A stretch of 64,000 nt of DNA from Mycolicibacterium goodii (GCF_001187505.1 NZ_CP012150.1:2976001-3040000), one strand, 5' to 3'; counted from the first letter of the stretch, positions 36,044 to 45,619 are shown. Numbers and translations are program-made. The notes: generated by a model from the letters alone, not told the origin.

Positions 36044-37261
36044 TTAGGCGAGGCGCTCCACGACCATCGCCATGCCCTGGCCGCCACCGACACACATCGT
36101 CTCGATGCCGAAGGTCTTGTCGTAGGTCTGCAGGTTGTTCAGCAGCGTCGCGGTGATCCGGGCACCGGTCATGCCGAACGGGTGGCCGAGCGCGATCGCG
36201 CCGCCGGACACGTTGAGCTTGTCCTCGTCCATGCCGAGCGCGCGGGCCGAGCCGAGCACCTGCACCGCGAACGCCTCGTTGATCTCGTAGAGGTCGATGT
36301 CGTCGATCGTCATCTTGGCGTTGGCGAGGGCCTTCTTGACCGCCTCGATCGGGCCGAGGCCCATGATCTCGGGTGACAGACCCGACACACCGGTCGACAC
36401 GATCCGCGCCAGCGGGGTCAGCCCGAGCTCCTTGGCGCGCACGTCCGACATCACCACGACCGCGGCGGCGCCGTCGTTGAGCGGGCAGGCATTGCCCGCG
36501 GTGACCGTGCCGTTCGGCCGGAACACCGGCTTGAGCTGGCTGATCTTCTCGTAGGTGGTGCCGGCCCGGGGGCCGTCGTCCTTGGACACCACGGTGCCGT
36601 CGGGCAGCGTCACCGGGGAGATCTCGCGCTCGAAGAAGCCGTTGTTGATGGCCTCCTCCGCGCGGTTCTGTGAGCGCACACCCCAGTGGTCCTGGTCCTC
36701 CCGGCTGATGCCGGTGTGCAGTGCGACGTTCTCGGCGGTCTGGCCCATGGCGATGTAGACGTCGGGCAGCAGCCCGTCCTCGCGCGGATCGTGCCATTCC
36801 TCGGCGCCCGCGGCGGCTTCCTCGGAGCGCTTCATGGCGTCGCCGTACACCGGGTTCTTGGTGTCGGGCCAGCCGTCGGCGTTGCCCTTCGCGAACCGCG
36901 ACACGGTTTCGACGCCCGCGGAGACGAACGCGTGACCCTCACCGGCCTTGATCGCGTGGAACGCCATCCGGGTGGTCTGCAGCGACGACGAACAGTACCG
37001 GTTGACGGTGGTGCCGGGCAGGAAGTCGTAACCGAGCTGCACCGCGACGGCACGGCCGATGTTGAAACCCGCCTCGCCGCCGGGCTGGCCGCAGCCCATG
37101 ATCAGGTCGTCGATGTCGCGTGGATCGAGCGCGGGCACCTTGTCCAGGACGGCCTTGACCATCTGGGCGGCGAGGTCGTCGGGGCGCATGTCGACCAGCG
37201 ACCCCTTACCGGCGCGGCCGATCGGTGAGCGGGCGGTGGCGACGATTACGGCTTCAGGCAT
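36044..37261 (-). CDS. fadA3: Acetyl-CoA acetyltransferase FadA3
   Basis: A 405-residue thiolase. The nucleophilic Cys90 is in NRYCSSS, the catalytic His in [16 protein letters not shown] and the second Cys in MCVGGGQG near the C-terminus. It removes acetyl-CoA in the last step of beta-oxidation or condenses two acetyl-CoA. The length equals Rv1074c. The SGNH lipase gene lies 9 bases upstream on the same strand. Confidence 0.92.
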   Translation of the reverse strand: MPEAVIVATARSPIGRAGKGSLVDMRPDDLAAQMVKAVLDKVPALDPRDIDDLIMGCGQPGGEAGFNIGRAVAVQLGYDFLPGTTVNRYCSSSLQTTRMAFHAIKAGEGHAFVSAGVETVSRFAKGNADGWPDTKNPVYGDAMKRSEEAAAGAEEWHDPREDGLLPDVYIAMGQTAENVALHTGISREDQDHWGVRSQNRAEEAINNGFFEREISPVTLPDGTVVSKDDGPRAGTTYEKISQLKPVFRPNGTVTAGNACPLNDGAAAVVVMSDVRAKELGLTPLARIVSTGVSGLSPEIMGLGPIEAVKKALANAKMTIDDIDLYEINEAFAVQVLGSARALGMDEDKLNVSGGAIALGHPFGMTGARITATLLNNLQTYDKTFGIETMCVGGGQGMAMVVERLA

Positions 37262-37270
37262 GAAAACTCC

Positions 37271-38248
37271 TCATCGGGTTGCTGAGAGAGAACCTAGCTC
37301 GCAGTCGCCACCACGGGGGCGGGCACCCCCGGTGGAACGCCGCCACAACCGGCTCATCCCGGCGAGCCTCGACCACGGCGTCGAGGTGTCGGCCGCGCCG
37401 GTCTGCAACGCGTCGTCACCGTCCCACTGGCCCAGCGCATTACACAGGGCAGGCAGCAATTGTTTGGCGGCCAGCGCGTAGCCGGCCGCCGACGGGTGGA
37501 ACATGTCCTCGCTGAACAGCACGTCCGGCATCTTGTGGAACTCCGGCGCCAGCAGGTCGGAGAACGGCACCGGCACCCCGCCGGCGGCCCGCACGGCGTG
37601 CGCCTGCGCGCGGGCCAACCGCAGCCCGCGGCGGCGCGCGTACCAGCGCAGCGGCTGTGGGATCGCCGTGATCACACCGAAGTCCGGGCAGGTGCCCACC
37701 ACGACCGCCGCGCCCGCCGCCCGCAGGCGTCGAACGCCCGCGCCGAGCCTGCGTGCCGACGGCCCGATGCCGTTGGGCCGGGTGATGTCGTTGGCGCCGA
37801 TCATGATGACCGCGGCGTCCGGGGGCGGGCCCGCCACGAACATGGCGTCGATCTGCCCGGACAGTCCCTTGGAAGTGGCACCGACGATGGCCTTGGTGCT
37901 CAACCGGATTCGCTGCCCGAACTGCTCGGCGACACCGCGTGCGAGCAGCACACCGGGCACCTCGTCGGCGTTGTGGCAGCCGTACCCGGTGGCGGTGGAG
38001 TCACCGAAGATCATCAGGTGCAGATCGAACGGGACGCCGCGTTCCCAGCGCTCGACCGGACCGCCGCCCGGTGAGTAGACGCCGTCGGCGCGGGGCGGGA
38101 TGGCCCAGGCCTTGGGGATGACCCGGCGGGCTTGAGCGGCCTGCCCGTTGAGCAGGTTGCGCGCCCCGATGTAGGCGGAGCCGGTAGATGCCAGCGTGGC
38201 CGCAGCCGCCAGGGCGACCGTCGACCGGCGCGGTGCACGTGTGCCCAC
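37271..38248 (-). CDS. SGNH/GDSL-type lipase (Rv1075c-like)
   Basis: A 325-residue SGNH hydrolase. Block I is FGDSTATGYG (nucleophilic Ser near residue 84), block III GAND near residue 153 and block V DMFHPSAAGY near residue 255. The N-terminus has a hydrophobic stretch (about residues 10-28) that could be a signal or anchor, so the enzyme probably acts in the envelope. The GTG at 38248 has no ribosome site; TAAACT ends six bases upstream. The C-terminus has extra basic, Gly-rich residues after the domain. Confidence 0.85.
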   Translation of the reverse strand: MGTRAPRRSTVALAAAATLASTGSAYIGARNLLNGQAAQARRVIPKAWAIPPRADGVYSPGGGPVERWERGVPFDLHLMIFGDSTATGYGCHNADEVPGVLLARGVAEQFGQRIRLSTKAIVGATSKGLSGQIDAMFVAGPPPDAAVIMIGANDITRPNGIGPSARRLGAGVRRLRAAGAAVVVGTCPDFGVITAIPQPLRWYARRRGLRLARAQAHAVRAAGGVPVPFSDLLAPEFHKMPDVLFSEDMFHPSAAGYALAAKQLLPALCNALGQWDGDDALQTGAADTSTPWSRLAGMSRLWRRSTGGARPRGGDCELGSLSATR

Positions 38249-38254
38249 GTGATC

Positions 38255-38260
38255 AGTTTA
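38255..38260 (-). promoter_or_regulatory. Leaderless-type -10 box of the SGNH lipase gene
   Basis: TAAACT on the minus strand, 6 bases before the GTG start. It supports the chosen start. Confidence 0.45.
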
Positions 38261-38407
38261 GGTGCCGGGCCGGGTGTTCTCCGCGTGGCAGACGCATCCG
38301 GCGATCACAGTGCGGTATCAACCAGTTACCAGTTCCGGTATCGAATCGGCTTGCTTGATTGTTGAACTTGTTAGAAATGTCAAGCTAAGTTACCCGGGTT
38401 GTCTGAA

Positions 38408-38421
38408 GTGATTTAGCTCAC
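38408..38421. promoter_or_regulatory. Crp-like site upstream of lipU
   Basis: GTGA-TTTAGC-TCAC is a perfect half-site pair of the Crp consensus. It lies 30 bases before the lipU ATG and about 170 bases before the SGNH lipase start on the other strand. Confidence 0.5.
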
Positions 38422-38451
38422 CGTTCTACACCGTCGTAGGGAGTGGTGGCC

Positions 38452-39492
38452 ATGACCGCACCGAGCAAGGTAACCAGGTCGCATCGGGCCGGTATCGGCC
38501 CAGGTGGGACGCGCCGGGCGGGCAAGTTCCCGGTCAGTGACGCCGCTCCGGTCGAGGTCGTCGAAGACGGTACGAGCCTCGCGGGGCGAATCGCTTCGCT
38601 GGCGGCGATGCTGACCATCCGCCCGACGCTGGCAATCGGTAGCCGGGTGCCGCACCTGCCGTGGCCGTTCGGGGCGCTGAACTACGCGGCGCGCATGCTG
38701 CGGCCCAGCCCCGGCACCATCAAGGCCACCATCGCGCTGCCGCACTGCACCGCACAGCTGATCCGGGCCGACGGGGTGCTGCCCGCCGACGGCACCCGCA
38801 GCGTGATCCTGTACCTGCACGGCGGGGCGTTCCTGACCTGCGGCGCCAACACGCACTCCGGAATCGCGACGTCGTTGTCGGAGTACGCCGACAGCCCGGT
38901 GCTGGTCGTGGACTACCGCATGGTGCCCAAGCACTCGGTGGGCACGGCCCTTGAGGACTGTTACGACGCCTACGTGTGGCTGCGCCGCACCGGCTACGAA
39001 CCCGAGCAGATCGTCGTCGCGGGCGACTCGGCCGGCGGCTACCTCGGCCTCGCACTGGCCGAACGCCTGCTGAGCGAGACCGGCGAGGTGCCCGCGGCGC
39101 TGGTGGCGATGTCGCCGCTGTACGAGATCGACAACCGGGCCAGGGCCGGGCATCCCAACGCCCGTCGCGATGCGATGTTCCCGCCGAAGGCGTTCGACGC
39201 CCTCGTCGAGATCGTCGAGGCGGCCGCCGCGCGCAACGGCGAACAGGTCTACGAACCGCTCGACCACATCGAACCCGGGCTGCCGCGCACGCTGATCCAC
39301 GTGTCCGGCTCGGAGGTTCTGATCAGCGACGCACGCAAGGCCGCGCGCATGCTGTGCGCCGCGGGCGTGCCCGTCGAGGTCCGGGTCTGGCCTGGTCAGA
39401 TGCATGTCTTCCAGATCGCGGGCAACCTGGTGCCCGAGGCGAGGCGTTCGCTGCGTCAGATCGGCGCCTACATACGTGAGGCGACGTGGTGA
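38452..39492 (+). CDS. lipU: Hormone-sensitive lipase-like esterase LipU
   Basis: A 346-residue alpha/beta hydrolase of the HSL family. HGGAFLTCG (about residues 123-131) forms the oxyanion hole, GDSAGGYLG holds the nucleophilic Ser near residue 193, and the catalytic Asp and His are expected in GSEVLISDA and GQMHVF. AGGGAG lies before ATG 38452. The N-terminal 60 residues are basic and Gly-rich. The position after the SGNH lipase and before cbs is as in Rv1075c-Rv1077. Confidence 0.88.
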   Translation: MTAPSKVTRSHRAGIGPGGTRRAGKFPVSDAAPVEVVEDGTSLAGRIASLAAMLTIRPTLAIGSRVPHLPWPFGALNYAARMLRPSPGTIKATIALPHCTAQLIRADGVLPADGTRSVILYLHGGAFLTCGANTHSGIATSLSEYADSPVLVVDYRMVPKHSVGTALEDCYDAYVWLRRTGYEPEQIVVAGDSAGGYLGLALAERLLSETGEVPAALVAMSPLYEIDNRARAGHPNARRDAMFPPKAFDALVEIVEAAAARNGEQVYEPLDHIEPGLPRTLIHVSGSEVLISDARKAARMLCAAGVPVEVRVWPGQMHVFQIAGNLVPEARRSLRQIGAYIREATW

Positions 39493-39521
39493 GCCGATCG
39501 GCCGCCTGAGACCATTGACGT

Positions 39522-40913
39522 ATGCGTATCGCCAGGCACATCAGTGAGCTCATCGGCAACACCCCGCTGGTCCGGCTGAACTCGGTGGTTCCCGAGGGAG
39601 CCGGTCTGGTGGCCGCCAAGATCGAGTATCTGAACCCCGGCGGCAGCGCCAAGGACCGCATCGCGGTCAAGATGATCGACGCCGCCGAGGCCAGCGGTGA
39701 ACTCAAGCCGGGCGGCACCATCGTCGAACCCACCTCAGGCAACACCGGCGTCGGCCTGGCCCTGGTGGCCCAGCAGCGCGGCTACAAGTGCGTCTTCGTC
39801 TGCCCCGACAAGGTCAGCGAGGACAAGCGGAATGTGCTGCGCGCCTACGGCGCCGAGGTCGTGGTGTGCCCGACGGCGGTTCCGCCGGACCACCCGGACA
39901 GCTACTACAGCGTCTCCAACCGCCTGGTCGACGAGATCGAGGGCGCCTGGAAGCCCGACCAGTACTCCAACCAGATGGGTCCGGCGAGCCACTACGAGAC
40001 CACCGGCCCGGAGATCTGGGCCGACACCGAGGGCAAGATCACCCACTTCGTCGCGGGCGTCGGCACCGGCGGCACCATCACCGGCACCGGCCGCTACCTC
40101 AAGGAGGTCTCCGGCGGCAAGGTGAAGATCATCGGCGCCGATCCCGAAGGCTCGGTGTACTCGGGCGGCACCGGAAGGCCGTATCTGGTCGAGGGTGTCG
40201 GCGAGGACTTCTGGCCGACGGCGTACGACCCGACGGTGCCCGACGAGATCATCGCGGTCTCCGACGCCGACTCGTTCGAGATGACCCGGCGACTGGCGCG
40301 CGAGGAGGCGCTGTTGGTCGGCGGCTCCTGCGGGATGGCCGTGGTCGCGGCGATCGAGGTGGCCCGCAAGGCCGGCCCCGACGCCGTGGTCGTGGTGCTG
40401 CTGCCCGACGGCGGACGCGGTTATCTGTCAAAGATTTTCAACGACGCCTGGATGTCGTCGTACGGCTTCTTGCGCAGCCGGCTCGACGGCAGCATGGAGA
40501 AGACCGTCGGCGATGTGTTGCGCGGCAAGTCGGGTGCGCTGCCGGACCTGGTGCACACCCATCCGTCGGAGACCGTGCGCGACGCGATCGGCATCCTGCG
40601 CGAGTACGGCGTCTCGCAGATGCCCGTGGTCGGTGCCGAACCGCCCGTGATGGCGGGGGAGGTCGCAGGCAGTGTGTCCGAGCGGGAACTGCTGTCCGCG
40701 GTGTTCGAGGGCCGCGCCAAGCTGGCCGACGCCGTCGCCGAGCACATGAGCCCGCCGCTGCCGCTGATCGGCGCAGGCGAACTCGTCAGCACGGCCGCCA
40801 AGACCCTGCGCGAGTCCGACGCCGTCATGGTGGTCGAGGACGGCAAGCCGGTCGGCGTCCTGACCAGGCACGACCTGCTCGGCTTCCTGTCCGAGGGTGG
40901 TTTCCGGCACTAG
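39522..40913 (+). CDS. cbs: Cystathionine beta-synthase
   Basis: A 463-residue PLP enzyme. Lys44 in NPGGSAKDR is the Schiff-base lysine, TSGNTGVGLA is the substrate loop and GTGGTITG the phosphate-binding loop. Residues about 335-463 hold two CBS domains, which regulate activity in the family. It joins serine and homocysteine to cystathionine, the first step of reverse transsulfuration. The start 30 bases after lipU has no ribosome site. Together with MetB nearby, both directions of cystathionine chemistry lie within 6 kb. Confidence 0.93.
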   Translation: MRIARHISELIGNTPLVRLNSVVPEGAGLVAAKIEYLNPGGSAKDRIAVKMIDAAEASGELKPGGTIVEPTSGNTGVGLALVAQQRGYKCVFVCPDKVSEDKRNVLRAYGAEVVVCPTAVPPDHPDSYYSVSNRLVDEIEGAWKPDQYSNQMGPASHYETTGPEIWADTEGKITHFVAGVGTGGTITGTGRYLKEVSGGKVKIIGADPEGSVYSGGTGRPYLVEGVGEDFWPTAYDPTVPDEIIAVSDADSFEMTRRLAREEALLVGGSCGMAVVAAIEVARKAGPDAVVVVLLPDGGRGYLSKIFNDAWMSSYGFLRSRLDGSMEKTVGDVLRGKSGALPDLVHTHPSETVRDAIGILREYGVSQMPVVGAEPPVMAGEVAGSVSERELLSAVFEGRAKLADAVAEHMSPPLPLIGAGELVSTAAKTLRESDAVMVVEDGKPVGVLTRHDLLGFLSEGGFRH

Positions 40914-41229
40914 TCGCCGCACACCGGCCGCGGCCGCGGGATTGCGCGCACGCGGCGTGGAATGCCGTGCTGTCAGCGGCTTCCCAGGTAAGGTGAGCTC
41001 GCTCAGGGCCAGCAAACCCGAACCGGAAGGCGCCATGACCGGCCACACACCACCGACGACGGTGTCGACGGTGCACATGGCAGCCCGAAAGGGCACGTCG
41101 AAGCAACCAACAACGGCCTTGGCGATGCGTAATCTGCCTGTGGAGTTGTTCGTTCGCGCCGCATCCAGGTGCTGGTAGAAAAACGCGGCCGTGCCGCGGT
41201 CGCTATCCGAGGTGAGGAGAGCTTGCAAC
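40914..41229. other. 316-bp intergenic region after cbs
   Basis: No gene that I can support. A 47-codon frame at 41035-41178 with GGAAGG upstream is possible, but its composition is not clearly coding. TAAGGT at 40988-40993 may be a -10 box. GAGGAG before the GTG at 41230 is the likely ribosome site of the next gene. Confidence 0.4.
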
Positions 41230-42321
41230 GTGACTGATCAGCCGCCGGGCAATAACCCGCCACCGCCCGAGGGCGGATATCCGCCGCCCCCGCCGCCCGA
41301 CGGCGGCTACCCGCCGCCGGGTGGTTATCCGCCGCCACAGGGTGGCTTCCCGCCTCCGCCGCAGGGTGGTTACCCGCCCCCGCCGGGTGGCTTCCCGCCG
41401 CCTCCGGCGGGCGGCTACCCACCGCCGCCACCCCCGCAGGGCGGCAGCTATCCGCCGCCGCCCGCGCCGGGCGGGGCCGGCTACCCGCCGCCCGGCTACC
41501 CGGGTGGACCCGGCGCCGGTTACCCGTCCCCGGGTGGGTTCGGCCAGCCCGGCGGGCACGCGCCGGTCGGTGCGCCCGGATTCGGTGGCGGTGGCTACAG
41601 CGTCGGCGACGCGTTCTCATGGGCCTGGAACAAGTTCTCCAAGCACGCCGTCGAGATGATCGTTCCCGCACTGGTGTTCGGCCTGATCTACGTGATCCTG
41701 CAGGGCATCATCAACGGGATCTCGGGGTCGTTCACCTCCTCCAGTTCGGCGGACGGTTTCGAACTGTCGATGGCGACCGGCGGCGGCATCGTCTCCATCA
41801 TCGGCGCCATCATCACCCTGATAGTCACCGCCGTGATCCAATCCGCCTATATCAGTGGCGTTCTGGAGATCGCCAACGGTCAATCGGTGACCATCGGTTC
41901 GTTCTTCAAGCCGCGCAACGTCGGTGACGTCATCATCGCGACCGTGATCGTCGGCGTGGTGAACTTCCTGGTCGCGGCGATCCTGCTGTTCCCCGGGTTC
42001 CTGGTTCCCGGTTACCTGTTCGTCGGGATCCCGGTGGTGCTGATCGCCTCGGTGATCATCGCGGTGCTCTTCCTGTTCACCACGGTCGCGGTGCTGGACC
42101 GCAACCTCAGCGGCGTGGAAGCGGTGAAGACCAGCTTCGAGCTCAGCAAGGCCAACTTCGGCACCGTCCTGTTGACCGGTGTGGTGATGTTCCTGCTGCT
42201 CCTCGCCGGCGCGATCGTCTGCGGCATCGGGCTTCTCGTGGCCTACCCGCTGGTGACGCTCATCGAGGTGTACGCGTTCCGTCGCCTCACCGGAGCGCCG
42301 GTGGCACCGCTCACCCAGTGA
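41230..42321 (+). CDS. Pro/Gly-rich multi-pass membrane protein
   Basis: A 363-residue protein. Residues 1-115 are a proline-rich tail of PPPxGGYPPP repeats, clearly encoded by repetitive GC-rich DNA. Residues about 125-360 hold about six membrane helices with the pattern YSVGDAFSWAWNKFSKHAVEMIVPA, similar to mycobacterial integral membrane proteins of the DUF975-like kind. GTG 41230 is chosen for the preceding GAGGAG. It lies upstream of pra in the same direction. The proline-rich tail may mediate protein contacts. Function unknown. Confidence 0.7.
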   Translation: MTDQPPGNNPPPPEGGYPPPPPPDGGYPPPGGYPPPQGGFPPPPQGGYPPPPGGFPPPPAGGYPPPPPPQGGSYPPPPAPGGAGYPPPGYPGGPGAGYPSPGGFGQPGGHAPVGAPGFGGGGYSVGDAFSWAWNKFSKHAVEMIVPALVFGLIYVILQGIINGISGSFTSSSSADGFELSMATGGGIVSIIGAIITLIVTAVIQSAYISGVLEIANGQSVTIGSFFKPRNVGDVIIATVIVGVVNFLVAAILLFPGFLVPGYLFVGIPVVLIASVIIAVLFLFTTVAVLDRNLSGVEAVKTSFELSKANFGTVLLTGVVMFLLLLAGAIVCGIGLLVAYPLVTLIEVYAFRRLTGAPVAPLTQ

Positions 42322-42347
42322 GTCGGTAGGTTCCGGCGTCTGCTCGG

Positions 42348-42387
42348 CGGCGCCCACGGTGGGCAAAGTTGCGCAGCGTGGGCGCCG
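42348..42387 (+). terminator. Hairpin between the two Pro-rich genes
   Basis: CGGCGCCCACG (42348-42358) pairs perfectly with CGTGGGCGCCG (42377-42387) around an 18-base loop and is followed by TTT. Confidence 0.6.
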
Positions 42388-42409
42388 TTTCGCATGCGAT
42401 CATCTACGC

Positions 42410-43180
42410 ATGACACAGCTGCCGCCGCACGGCCCCGGACCGGCGCCCCATGGCCCCGTCCATGGCTCTGTCCCCAACCCGGGTCCCTGCCCGGGTCCGA
42501 ATCCGGGACCGCAGGGCGGATACCCGCCGCCGCAGTGGAATCCGAACCAGCCCACCGCCCAGTACGGACCGCCCAACGCCCCGAACCCGCAGGCCTACAC
42601 CCCGTGGCTGGACCGGGTGCTCGCGTTCGTCATCGACCAGGTGCCCGTCGTGGTGGTCTACGTGATCGGCTACCTGGTCATCATGGGAATCCTGGTCGGC
42701 TCGTCCGGATCGTCGTCGGACGGTGAGATCAGCACCGGCGCAGGCGTTACCGCGATGCTGCTGTTCTTCCTGCTGTCGCTGGTGCCGTTCGCGTACGCCG
42801 TGTGGAACCTGGGCTACCGGCAGGGCACCACGGGGCAGAGCATCGGCAAGAAGTTCATGAAGTTCAAGGTGGTCAGCGAGCAGACCGGCATGCCGATCGG
42901 CTTTTTCATGTCGCTGGTGCGTCAGCTGGCCCACATCGTCGACGGGCTCATCTGCTACGTCGGCTACCTGTTCCCGCTGTGGGATGAGAAGCGCCGGACC
43001 CTGGCCGACAAGATCATGTCGACGGTGTGCGTGCCTGCCGAGCCGCAAGGTGGTCCGTATCCGCCGCAGCGGCAACAGTTCCCACAGCCGTACCCACAGC
43101 CGTACCCGCCCCAGTTTCAACAGCCCTACCAGCAGCCCTACCCGCCGCAGAATCCGCCTGGGTTCAACGGAATGCGCTGA
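42410..43180 (+). CDS. pra: Proline-rich antigen Pra, RDD family
   Basis: A 256-residue protein. Residues 1-60 are Pro/Gly-rich. An RDD domain with three membrane helices follows (about residues 62-205); its marks are YTPWLDRVLAFVID, GYRQGTTGQSIGKKFMKFKVVSEQTG and DEKRRTLADKIMSTV. The C-terminal 45 residues are rich in Pro, Gln and Tyr. It matches M. tuberculosis Pra (Rv1078) in the RDD part and position. The 3-prime end overlaps the convergent fadE gene by 17 bases. Confidence 0.83.
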   Translation: MTQLPPHGPGPAPHGPVHGSVPNPGPCPGPNPGPQGGYPPPQWNPNQPTAQYGPPNAPNPQAYTPWLDRVLAFVIDQVPVVVVYVIGYLVIMGILVGSSGSSSDGEISTGAGVTAMLLFFLLSLVPFAYAVWNLGYRQGTTGQSIGKKFMKFKVVSEQTGMPIGFFMSLVRQLAHIVDGLICYVGYLFPLWDEKRRTLADKIMSTVCVPAEPQGGPYPPQRQQFPQPYPQPYPPQFQQPYQQPYPPQNPPGFNGMR

Positions 43181-44346
43181 CCCCGGTCAGCGCCTGCCCG
43201 ATGACCAACTGGTGCACCTCGGAGGTGCCCTCGTAGGTCAGCACCGACTCCAGGTTGTTGGCGTGCCGCAGCACCGGGTATTCCAGGGTGATCCCGTTGG
43301 CCCCCAACAAGGTTCGGCACTGCCGGGCGATCTCGAGGGCCTCGCGCACATTTGTTGAGCTTGCCCACGCTGATCTGCTCCGGGCGGATCCTGCCCGCGT
43401 CCTTGAGCCTGCCGAGGTGCAGCGCCAGCAGTTGCGCCTTGTTCAATTCGACTGCCATGTCGGCGATCTTGGTCTGGGTGATCTGATACCCCGCGAGCGT
43501 CTTGTCGAACACCTCGCGCGTGCCGACGTAGTCGAGCGTCGCCTCCAGACAGTCACGCGCGGCGCCGACCGCACCGAACACGATGCCGAAACGCGCCTCG
43601 GACAGGCACGCCAACGGGCCGGACAGCCCCTTGGCGTCCGGCAACTGCGCGTCGGCGGGCAGACGCACGTCGTCGAGGTGCAGTTCCGAGGTGTTGGACG
43701 CCCGCAGCGACAGCTTGTGCTTCATCTCGCGGCCGACGAAACCCGGCGTGTCCGTCGGGACCACGAAACCCAGGATGCCGTCCTCGGAACGGGCCCACAC
43801 GATCGCGACGTCGGCCACCGAACCGTTGGTGATCCACATCTTCGACCCGCGCAGGATCCAGTCGGTGCCGTCCCGGCGCGCGGTCGTGCGCATCCCCGAC
43901 GGGTTGGACCCGAAGTCCGGTTCGGTCAGGCCGAAGCACCCGATCACCTCGCCCGCCGCCATCCGCGGTAACCACTGCTCGCGTTGTTCCTCGCTGCCGT
44001 GCGCGTGGATCGCGAACATCGCGAGCGACCCCTGCACCGACACCATGCTGCGCAACCCGCTGTCGACGGCCTCCAGTTCCTGGCACGCGACGCCGTAGGC
44101 GGTGGCCGACGATCCGCCGCAGCCGTAGCCCTCCAGGTGCATGCCGAGCAGGCCGAGCTTGCCGAACTCGGCCGCCAGCTCACGCACCGGCACCGAACCG
44201 GCTTCGAACCACTCTGCGACAAATGGCCGCAACCGCTGCTCGCCGAAGCGTCGCACGGTGCTGCGCAGCTCCACTTCCTCGGCGGTGAGCATCGAATCGG
44301 TGTCGAGCAGGTCGGCGACCCTCGCCGCCGCATTGGATGGAGCCAT
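43164..44346 (-). pseudogene. Acyl-CoA dehydrogenase (FadE7/glutaryl-CoA dehydrogenase-like), frameshifted
   Basis: Residues 1 to about 332 read as an intact acyl-CoA dehydrogenase (CFGLTEPDFGSNPSGM, MWITNGSVADVAIVWA, LACLSEARFGI). The frame then breaks after EQISVGKLNK, while the expected continuation (VREALEIARQCRTLLGANG, then the catalytic-Glu motif YEGTSEVHQLVIG) runs in another frame to a stop at 43164. One extra base in the TTT at 43351-43353 (AAA on the coding strand) explains it: AAC-AAT-GTG would restore Asn-Asn-Val. Both halves are otherwise conserved, so it is either a sequencing error or a very recent mutation. Reading on in the first frame ends at 43138. It resembles FadE7 (Rv0400c) and glutaryl-CoA dehydrogenases. 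Confidence 0.82.
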
Positions 44347-44370
44347 GGACCATGTCTACACCCGCCCCGA

Positions 44371-44376
44371 TAGGCT
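44371..44376 (+). promoter_or_regulatory. -10 box of metB
   Basis: TAGGCT ends 9 bases before the metB ATG, so the expected leader is at most two or three bases. It lies 25 bases from the divergent fadE start. Confidence 0.5.
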
Positions 44377-44385
44377 CGACGTGTT

Positions 44386-45540
44386 ATGAGTGAACAGCGC
44401 AAGTGGCACGGTCTGGCCACAAAAGCCATCCACGCCGGTTACCGACCCGACCCGGGCACCGGTGCCGTCAACACGCCGATCTACGCCAGCTCGACGTTCG
44501 CCCAGGACGGCGTCGGCGGTCTGCGCGGCGGGTTCGAGTACGCCCGCACCGGCAACCCGACCCGGCAGGCCCTCGAGGCCGCGCTGGCGGCGGTGGAGGA
44601 GGCCCGCTTCGGCCGGGCGTTCGGCTCCGGCATGGCCGCCACCGACTGCGCGTTACGCGCGGTGCTGCGTCCCGGCGATCACGTCGTGATCCCCGACGAC
44701 GCCTACGGCGGCACGTTCCGGCTCATCGACAAGGTCTTCACGCACTGGGGCATCAGCCACACCCCGGCTGCGCTGGGCGACCTGGACTCGGTGCGCTCGG
44801 CGATCACCCCGAAGACCCGCCTCATCTGGGTCGAGACCCCGACCAACCCGCTGCTCACGGTCGCCGACATCGCGGGCATCGTCCAGATCGCGTCGTCGTC
44901 GGGCGCGAAGGTGTTGGTGGACAACACGTTTGCCTCACCCGCGCTGCAGCAGCCGCTGCTGCTCGGTGCCGATATCGTGCTGCACTCGACCACCAAGTAC
45001 ATCGGCGGTCACTCCGACGTCGTCGGCGGCGCACTGCTGACCAACGACGAGGAACTCGACGCGGCATTCGCGTTCCTGCAGAACGGCGCGGGCGGGGTGC
45101 CGGGCCCGTTCGACGCGTACCTGACCATGCGTGGTCTCAAGACGCTCGTGCTGCGGATGCGTCAGCACAGCGAGAACGCCGCGCTGATCGCGGAATTCCT
45201 CGACGGGCACCCCGCCGTCGAGACCGTGCTGTACCCCGGTCTGCCCGGCCATCCCAACCACGACGTCGCGGCGCGGCAGATGACCGGGTTCGGCGGCATG
45301 GTGTCGGTGCGGTTGCGTGGTGGACCGCAGGCTGCGCGTGACTTGTGCTCGCGCACAGAACTTTTCATCCTCGCCGAGTCGCTGGGCGGGGTCGAGTCGC
45401 TGATCGAGTACCCGGGCGCGATGACCCACGCGTCGACCGCGGGCTCACAACTGGAGGTGCCCGACGACCTGGTGCGCCTGTCGGTTGGCATCGAGCACTC
45501 CGCCGACCTGCTCGCCGATCTGGAGCAGGCCCTGGGCTGA
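44386..45540 (+). CDS. metB: Cystathionine gamma-synthase
   Basis: A 384-residue PLP enzyme of the Cys/Met metabolism family. The Schiff-base Lys is in HSTTKYIGGHSDVVGG (about residue 204) and PLP-site residues lie in YARTGNPT and FGSGMAATD. The family joins O-succinyl- or O-acetylhomoserine with cysteine, though members next to Cbs can also act as cystathionine gamma-lyases. Position and length match Rv1079. The GPP34-family gene lies convergent beyond a long hairpin. Confidence 0.9.
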   Translation: MSEQRKWHGLATKAIHAGYRPDPGTGAVNTPIYASSTFAQDGVGGLRGGFEYARTGNPTRQALEAALAAVEEARFGRAFGSGMAATDCALRAVLRPGDHVVIPDDAYGGTFRLIDKVFTHWGISHTPAALGDLDSVRSAITPKTRLIWVETPTNPLLTVADIAGIVQIASSSGAKVLVDNTFASPALQQPLLLGADIVLHSTTKYIGGHSDVVGGALLTNDEELDAAFAFLQNGAGGVPGPFDAYLTMRGLKTLVLRMRQHSENAALIAEFLDGHPAVETVLYPGLPGHPNHDVAARQMTGFGGMVSVRLRGGPQAARDLCSRTELFILAESLGGVESLIEYPGAMTHASTAGSQLEVPDDLVRLSVGIEHSADLLADLEQALG

Positions 45541-45550
45541 TTTCTTCTGC

Positions 45551-45608
45551 CGAGCAGACGCAGAACTGCCATTTTTCACGCGAAATTCGGCAGTTTTGCG
45601 TCTGCTCG
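45551..45608. terminator. Long hairpin with repeat-like arms
   Basis: CGAGCAGACGCAGAACTGCC (45551-45570) pairs with GGCAGTTTTGCGTCTGCTCG (45589-45608) over 20 bp with one G-U pair; TTTC/GAAA inside the loop can extend it. It lies between convergent genes and probably ends both transcripts. The arm CGAGCAGACGCA is, from memory, a common motif near mycobacterial gene ends. Confidence 0.75.
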
Positions 45609-45619
45609 CGAGGGGAAAG

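Noticed and set aside
41035..41178. 47-codon frame after cbs with GGAAGG upstream
   Set aside because: Composition and codon use are not clearly coding and no similarity is recognised; mentioned only in the region note.
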